A DNA stretch of 64,000 nt, taken from contig NZ_JAJNAY010000001.1 in the NCBI RefSeq assembly GCF_021010565.1, positions 2,150,001 through 2,214,000 on the forward strand. Direction: 5' to 3'. The notes under the pieces are model-generated. The model searched no databases. It had not been told where the DNA came from and saw only the letters and a list, made by a program, of their open reading frames with translations. This DNA comes from Chryseobacterium turcicum (GTDB taxonomy: Bacteria > Bacteroidota > Bacteroidia > Flavobacteriales > Weeksellaceae). This document shows positions 59,563-64,000 of this stretch, in pieces; position 1 is the stretch's first letter; each line of letters opens with the position of its first letter. Position numbers and translations under genes: made by a program.

Positions 59563-59913
59563 ATGATATTTGAAGATGACCCACACGCTGTTGTTCATGA
59601 AACGAATAACAAACCTTTAAGCAATTTTGCGATGATTACTCAGGTAATTCAATTCACCGGAGACAAATCTTTTATCTTAAATTCTTTACAGAAAATAAAG
59701 AACAGTACGATTTGTGAAATTAAAAGGAAGGTAATCGAAAAATTTATTCATGAATATTCCGTAAATTTTACAGGATATGTAGAAAACGATTATTATCAGT
59801 TTCAATCTGAAGGTTATCAATTGTCACCTGCCTATGCAAAGCAGTCTTACGAAAAAGTTTTAAGAGAACAGGAATATCTCAATAGAATAATCACCACACT
59901 AAACAACGATTAA
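59563..59913 (+). CDS. Small protein of unknown function
   Basis: 116 residues, soluble, with no signal peptide. Two regions stand out: VVHETNNKPLSNFAMITQVIQFTG and a tyrosine-rich tail YQLSPAYAKQSYEKVLREQEYL. No family recognised. It lies 40 bases after the PPOX gene, probably same transcript. Confidence 0.6.
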   Translation: MIFEDDPHAVVHETNNKPLSNFAMITQVIQFTGDKSFILNSLQKIKNSTICEIKRKVIEKFIHEYSVNFTGYVENDYYQFQSEGYQLSPAYAKQSYEKVLREQEYLNRIITTLNND

Positions 59914-60032
59914 TTGTGTGGCGTGGTGATTCTTTTCACTTGTAAATCAGTGGTTTAGAGTGTTTGATTGCATATTTTTATCCTTTAAAGATTTGAATAT
60001 CAAATCATCAATCGACAACTAATAACCATCAA

Positions 60033-60626
60033 CTACTTATCAGTAACAAAATTCTTTTTTGCCAATTCTTTTCTTACGCGGCTCAAGCTTTCCGGGGTAA
60101 TTCCCAAATAAGAAGCAATCATCCACTGTGGAACTCTCAGCAAAAGGTCTGGATACATTTTAATGAATTTTAAATATCTTTCTTCTGCAGTTTCGCCTAA
60201 TAAAGAATTGATTCTATCTTGTAAACTTTTTACGTGTTTTTGGATAATTAAATCATTTTTCTCTATCGAATTAGGAAATTCTTCCAATAATTTACTGAAA
60301 AAATCTGGCTGAAGAAACAAAACTTCAGAATCTTCTACCGCCTCAATATAATATCGGGATTTTTCATTAAAATAAAGACTGCTTCGGTCACCAATCAACC
60401 AATTTTCAGGGGCAAATTGTATCACATGCTCTTTACCGTTTTTATCGATAGAATACATTCTCAAAAGTCCTTTTTCAACAAAAAAAGTATTTCGGCAAAC
60501 TTCCCCTTCCTGCAAAAGCATTTCGTGCTTGCTTACTTTTTTTAATTCATACTGAATGCTGCACAAATTCACTTTTTCTGCAGGAACTTCAAAAACTTTG
60601 GCTAAATAATTATTTATATTACTCAT
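60033..60626 (-). CDS. Crp/Fnr family transcriptional regulator (3), bacillithiol operon
   Basis: 197 residues. Barrel domain (MLLQEGEVCRNTFFVEKGLLRMYSIDKNGKEHVIQFAPENWLIGD) and HTH end with RVPQWMIASYLGITPESLSRVRKELAKKNF. The recognition helix (TPESLSRVR) is Crp-like and unlike the other two proteins here. It starts within the last four bases of ytxJ (60623-60626), so it is translationally coupled at the end of the operon. Confidence 0.87.
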   Translation of the reverse strand: MSNINNYLAKVFEVPAEKVNLCSIQYELKKVSKHEMLLQEGEVCRNTFFVEKGLLRMYSIDKNGKEHVIQFAPENWLIGDRSSLYFNEKSRYYIEAVEDSEVLFLQPDFFSKLLEEFPNSIEKNDLIIQKHVKSLQDRINSLLGETAEERYLKFIKMYPDLLLRVPQWMIASYLGITPESLSRVRKELAKKNFVTDK

Positions 60627-61003
60627 AGAATCTGGCTTAAAGAAATATCCTGATGTGATGCGTTGTTAATGGCTTTTCCGTTTTCAAAAACAATCAATTG
60701 CGGACTTTCGTGGCGAATACCAAAATCTTCCGCGATTTTATTAGAAATCGGTCGGAATGCCAAGAGGTCTAGAAAATAAAAACTCACATTTTCGTCATCT
60801 GAATTTTCAATTTCTTTTTCAAAATTTTTCAAAACCGTTTTGCTGATAAAACAGCTTGTAGAATGTTTGAAAATGGCTATTCTATTTTCATAAGATTCTT
60901 TGATTGCTTTGTTTAAATCTTCCTCAGATTTTATTGTTTTCCAGAAAGATTTTGATTCTTTCTGCTCTTCTTTTCCGCCAAATATTTTATCTAAAAAACT
61001 CAT
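60623..61003 (-). CDS. ytxJ: Bacillithiol system redox-active protein YtxJ
   Basis: 126 residues with a thioredoxin-like fold and single active cysteine in IFKHSTSCFISKTVLKNFEKE near residue 46-66 (the monothiol bacilliredoxin pattern). Other parts: VSFYFLDLLAFRPISNKIAEDFGIRHESPQLIVF. In bacillithiol-using bacteria YtxJ reduces mixed disulfides. Overlaps DUF1569 gene by four bases upstream and crp by four downstream. Confidence 0.88.
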   Translation of the reverse strand: MSFLDKIFGGKEEQKESKSFWKTIKSEEDLNKAIKESYENRIAIFKHSTSCFISKTVLKNFEKEIENSDDENVSFYFLDLLAFRPISNKIAEDFGIRHESPQLIVFENGKAINNASHQDISLSQIL

Positions 61004-61455
61004 ACATTAAATTGTTTTAAATGGTGATTAAGATGTTTATACTCCATAAATCCCCAGTCTTTTTCTTTCATTTTACCAAAAAGCTCATGTTTGTTTGGTA
61101 AAATATGCTGCTTTGAAGCCAATTGATATTCATCTAACCTCTTTAAAAGATTGTTTTTGGCTTCCTCAAAGTTACATTCAAAATTAACGATTACTTTTTT
61201 AAAAGTAGGCATATTTCGGGGAATTCCGTTATTGAAAATCTGTATTTCTCTTTTCACAAAAATCCCTATCGATTTAAACAGAAAATTGATGGGTGGAAGA
61301 ATTATTTTCTTTAATGCTATCTGCAAAATCAAATCGCAGTGTACAAGCATTTGAGAAACATTCATACTCCCCCATTTTCTATCTGAGGTTTCTGAAAGCT
61401 GAGCAATTCTCTGCTTAATTTCGTTAAAATCGTTTTCGTTATGAAGGCTTTTCAC
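61000..61455 (-). CDS. DUF1569 (DinB-like) domain protein
   Basis: 151 residues, helical. NDFNEIKQRIAQLSETSDRKWGSMNVSQMLVHCDLILQIAL matches the DUF1569 start, with His in MLVHCD, and the C-terminal EYKHLNHHLKQF supplies the HxxH pair. The DinB-like four-helix fold often binds metal. Four-base overlaps with its neighbours on both sides place it in the bacillithiol operon; a thiol-transferase-like role is possible. Confidence 0.83.
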   Translation of the reverse strand: MKSLHNENDFNEIKQRIAQLSETSDRKWGSMNVSQMLVHCDLILQIALKKIILPPINFLFKSIGIFVKREIQIFNNGIPRNMPTFKKVIVNFECNFEEAKNNLLKRLDEYQLASKQHILPNKHELFGKMKEKDWGFMEYKHLNHHLKQFNV

Positions 61456-61991
61456 GACCAGTTTTGTTCTTTCTTAAGATTCTCAATATGCGCAAAATGA
61501 TGATTACAATGCCAAACGTAATTGGCAAGATAAACTCTCAGGTTATAATTTTGGTTGTTTTCGGGATGATGAAAAGTTCTTTCAAACTGTTTATTGGTCA
61601 TTGCTTTCAAGAGAACAGTCCATCTTTGGTGTGTTCCTTTTATAATTCTCATGGCAGGTTTTATCGGCATGTTGGCGCTGTCTTGAAGTTCTGCAAATTT
61701 GGCTTCGTCGTAAGGTTTTATCGTGGGATTTTCTTCCGTAAGAGCCAATTTTAAACGAATAAGACTATTCATATGACTGTCTGCAATGTGATTAACGAGT
61801 TGTCTTACCGTCCAACCGCCTTCTCGGTATTGTGTGTCTAATTGGTCGTCGTTAAAATTTTCAATCAGATTTTTTAATGTATCAGGGAAATCTTTAATGA
61901 CTTTAATATATTCTGTGAGTTTGATGTCGCAGATATTTTCAGGAGTTTCAAAGCGACCTATTGGAAATTTTTTCTGTTCTAGATTGTTCAT
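61452..61991 (-). CDS. Bacillithiol transferase BstA/YfiT-like (DinB superfamily)
   Basis: 179 residues. The metal site is built from HIADSHMN near residue 77 and the HCNHHFAHI near 159-167. The opening FPIGRFETPENI and the NQNYNLRVYLANYVWHCNHH end are typical of YfiT. These proteins transfer bacillithiol to electrophiles or act as zinc hydrolases. Followed by DUF1569 with a four-base overlap. Its start overlaps the preceding gene by 44 bases. Confidence 0.87.
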   Translation of the reverse strand: MNNLEQKKFPIGRFETPENICDIKLTEYIKVIKDFPDTLKNLIENFNDDQLDTQYREGGWTVRQLVNHIADSHMNSLIRLKLALTEENPTIKPYDEAKFAELQDSANMPIKPAMRIIKGTHQRWTVLLKAMTNKQFERTFHHPENNQNYNLRVYLANYVWHCNHHFAHIENLKKEQNWS

Positions 61992-62571
61992 TTTTAATTA
62001 TCGTGTTTAATACTTCAACTAAAATTACTGCGTTTTTGTCTTTAAGATAATATAACATTATATTTTTGTATTGATCTTCTTTCGAATAAATCATAAAATA
62101 ATGGTTATACTTTTTTATAGCTAAATCTGAATACAATATTTCTTTCTTATCAAATTGTATGCAAGCATTTTTGAAAAGAATTCCGCCAAGATCAAATATT
62201 TCATTATTATTGTATTGTAAGAGATAATGATTCAGAATATCATTAAAATAATAGTTCCAAAGCTCGTCAACAATGTCAGAAAATAATTGATGCTTTTCAT
62301 TTAGCTTTCTACCGTAAAAAAGTTTGAAGAATATTTTTACTTCTTTTCCTGACTGAGTTTGAACAAAAATCTGATATTCTCTACCAATATAAAATTCTAA
62401 ACCTTTAATGAAATGAATTCCATAGCGAATTCCTACAATTTCATTTTTAGGAATAATTGAAAATAAATCTTTAATATGATCTTTGTTTTCGAATTTTAAG
62501 AAATTTTCATCAATAATCAACTGTCGTTTTCTTATATCAAAAAGACCTCTCACAACGGTAAATTCTCTCAT
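61948..62571 (-). CDS. Protein of unknown function at the head of the bacillithiol operon
   Basis: 207 residues, soluble. Two similar halves resemble PH-like or bPH folds: REFTVVRGLFDIRKRQLIIDENFLKF and GILFKNACIQFDKKEILYSDLAIKKY. Aromatic-rich. It overlaps bstA by 44 bases, so the two are likely translated from one mRNA. No named family recognised. Confidence 0.6.
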   Translation of the reverse strand: MREFTVVRGLFDIRKRQLIIDENFLKFENKDHIKDLFSIIPKNEIVGIRYGIHFIKGLEFYIGREYQIFVQTQSGKEVKIFFKLFYGRKLNEKHQLFSDIVDELWNYYFNDILNHYLLQYNNNEIFDLGGILFKNACIQFDKKEILYSDLAIKKYNHYFMIYSKEDQYKNIMLYYLKDKNAVILVEVLNTIIKNEQSRTEKISNRSL

Positions 62572-62660
62572 AGATTTTTTATTATTTAAGAACTAAAACC
62601 TACATCAGTTTATAATTATTAATTTTTGTAAATGTATTTAAAATTTAGATTTTTTCGCAC

Positions 62661-62699
62661 AAAAAAGGTTTCAATTTTAATTAAATTGAAACCTTTTTT
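62661..62699 (-). terminator. Terminator of the DEAD-box helicase gene
   Basis: Arms 62661-62677 (AAAAAAGGTTTCAATTT) and 62683-62699 (exact complement) with a 5-base loop, 18 bases beyond the helicase stop. Confidence 0.82.
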
Positions 62700-62716
62700 A
62701 TTTTTAAATTAATCTC

Positions 62717-63859
62717 TTAATAACCGTGCAAATCAATATCTTCAGTTCTTTGCAGCGTCACTTTCTTACCCATTTTCTTTTGAATCACTCTGAAATGTTG
62801 CAGCTCATCATCAGTTAAAATACTGATTGCAGTTCCCTTTTCTCCTGCACGACCCGTTCTACCAATTCTGTGAATATAATCTAAAGGCGAACGAGGTAAT
62901 TCGTAATTAATTACACAAGGTAAAGACTCTATGTGAATACCGCGACCAATTAAATCAGTTGCCACCAAAATCTGTGCGCCGTTTACTTTAAATTCCTCCA
63001 GATTATTTCTACGTGCACCCTGAGATTTTTGACTGTGTATTGCGACTGCTTTTATTTTATTCTTCTTCAGTTTTTCAACCAAATTATCTGCAGATCTTGT
63101 AGATGAAACGAAAATTAAAGCTTTTTCAACTTTCTTTTCTTTAATTAAATATCGCAAAAACGGACCTTTATTCTCAGGAGAAACATGATACGCCAATTGC
63201 TCGATATTATCAATTTCTACTTCTTCTTTTTTAATCTCAATCATCACAGGATTGATTGATAAACGCTCTTTTATCTCAGAAACTTTATCATTTAAAGTTG
63301 CAGAAAATAAAGTCGTCTGTTTGGCAACAGGCATCATTGCAAAAAGTTTATTCATCTCTTCACCAAAGCCTAGCTGAAACATCTTGTCGGCTTCATCAAT
63401 AACTAAATGCTGAATTCCCGATATACTCAACGCATTATGATCGATCAGGTCTAATAAACGACCCGGTGTTGCTATAAGCACTTCTACACCATACATTCCT
63501 TTCATTTGAGGATTGATGGAAACACCACCATAAACAGCCATCGTCTGAATCTCACGTTTTAAATTATCTTTAAAAGCGTTGAAGACCTCTTCGATCTGAA
63601 TGGCCAATTCACGGGTTGGAACCAAGATTAAAACCTGAATATTTCTATCTTTTTTTACTTCGGCATTCTGTAGTTTTTCCAAAATAGGCATAACAAAACA
63701 AGCTGTTTTCCCTGAGCCTGTTTGCGCAATTCCCATTAAGTCTTTTCCTTGCAATATAACAGGAACAGCCTGCTCCTGAATAGGAAATGGTTTTAGGTAA
63801 CCTAGTTTGTTTACAGAACGAATAATATTGTGTGATAATCCTAACGATTCAAATGACAT
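62717..63859 (-). CDS. DEAD-box ATP-dependent RNA helicase
   Basis: 380 residues. Q-motif FESLGLSHNIIRSVNKLGYLKPFPIQEQAV, Walker A AQTGSGKT near 48, PTRELAIQ, DEAD near 155, SAT near 187, and C-terminal FVSSTRSAD, ATDLIGRGIHIES, HRIGRTGRAG. It resembles RhlE-type helicases but lacks their long basic tail. Involved in RNA remodelling (ribosome biogenesis, cold growth). A TATCTTTG box is just upstream. Confidence 0.93.
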   Translation of the reverse strand: MSFESLGLSHNIIRSVNKLGYLKPFPIQEQAVPVILQGKDLMGIAQTGSGKTACFVMPILEKLQNAEVKKDRNIQVLILVPTRELAIQIEEVFNAFKDNLKREIQTMAVYGGVSINPQMKGMYGVEVLIATPGRLLDLIDHNALSISGIQHLVIDEADKMFQLGFGEEMNKLFAMMPVAKQTTLFSATLNDKVSEIKERLSINPVMIEIKKEEVEIDNIEQLAYHVSPENKGPFLRYLIKEKKVEKALIFVSSTRSADNLVEKLKKNKIKAVAIHSQKSQGARRNNLEEFKVNGAQILVATDLIGRGIHIESLPCVINYELPRSPLDYIHRIGRTGRAGEKGTAISILTDDELQHFRVIQKKMGKKVTLQRTEDIDLHGY

Positions 63860-63875
63860 ACCTCTTTATTTGGGA

Positions 63876-63883
63876 CAAAGATA
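63876..63883 (-). promoter_or_regulatory. -7 promoter box of the DEAD-box helicase gene
   Basis: TATCTTTG on the minus strand, exact TAnnTTTG, 16 nt before the ATG at 63859. Confidence 0.6.
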
Positions 63884-64000
63884 AGCTATTGAGATTTTTA
63901 TTTATCGCTTAAAACGAAATTCTATTTATAAAATGCCGTTTTGTCAGATAATCGTATTTTGGACAAATATTTGAATGTTAATTTTGAATCATTAAAAAAG

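Noticed and set aside
1..64000. tRNA or rRNA genes, prophage, integrase, transposase, secretion effector loci
   Set aside because: None recognised by reading both strands; a covariance or profile search was not possible here.

Overview
The window is chromosomal DNA of a Bacteroidetes bacterium of class Flavobacteriia, most likely Chryseobacterium or a close Weeksellaceae relative. This placement rests on low-GC DNA, Bacteroidetes-type promoter boxes (TAnnTTTG, a few bases to about 25 before start codons), AT-rich leaders without Shine-Dalgarno sequences, frequent TTG starts, and family markers: GldI, GLPGLI, a GIN/DUF2807 lipoprotein, DUF4294, DUF6261, a bacillithiol operon and a menaquinone pathway. 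I saw no rRNA, tRNA, prophage, transposase or CRISPR array.

Layout. 0-11 kb is housekeeping: DAHP synthase/chorismate mutase, rsgA, ndk, rpe, an M42 peptidase, mnmD, ilvE, then gldI with a cyclophilin-FKBP fusion lipoprotein. 11.4-12.6 kb is a lone DUF4062 gene of possible defence type between two terminators. 12.9-16.9 kb holds menB and menA around two bacterial-PH membrane proteins. 17-24 kb has small membrane proteins, a metallo-hydrolase, the SRP RNA gene (minus strand, 18.74-18.84 kb), a polyprenyl-type glycosyltransferase, a four-helix-bundle gene broken by one stop codon and flanked by inverted repeats, and a phosphohexomutase. 24-36 kb carries an aminotransferase, a membrane serine protease, a VIT/DUF2135 protein, kdsB, a LolA-like protein, glutathione peroxidase, Lrp, EamA, DtxR/MntR and threonine aldolase. 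36.8-44.5 kb carries a short MutS-like ATPase, a nucleosidase, DsbA/FrnE, a serine hydrolase, an M23 peptidase, a decayed gene, an OstA-like/GLPGLI pair and an SDR.

44.5-45.9 kb is a nest of repeats around a DUF6261 gene. It includes an exact 41-bp-period array of five hairpins whose stems differ in sequence but keep pairing. This is the best candidate for something undescribed. 46-48.4 kb is a sugar transporter divergent from a NrtR/AraR-like regulator with a degenerate Nudix box. 49.5-55.8 kb is the ligase-associated DNA repair cassette (exonuclease, LigB-type ligase, Lhr-type helicase, PdeM), with a different repeat element in all three of its gene junctions. 56-60.6 kb has three Crp/Fnr regulators and two matching FNR-like boxes. 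60.0-62.6 kb is an overlapping bacillithiol-type operon (orphan gene, bstA-like, DUF1569, ytxJ, crp). A DEAD-box helicase ends the window.

Several intergenic repeats recur within the window or look like dispersed families: TTCGAGT/ATCGAGAA (3 copies), GCTCCGTAGGAGC (2), AACCRCAAAAG-bounded MITE-like elements (3), and single palindromes. All family assignments are from reading the translations and motifs; no database search was run.
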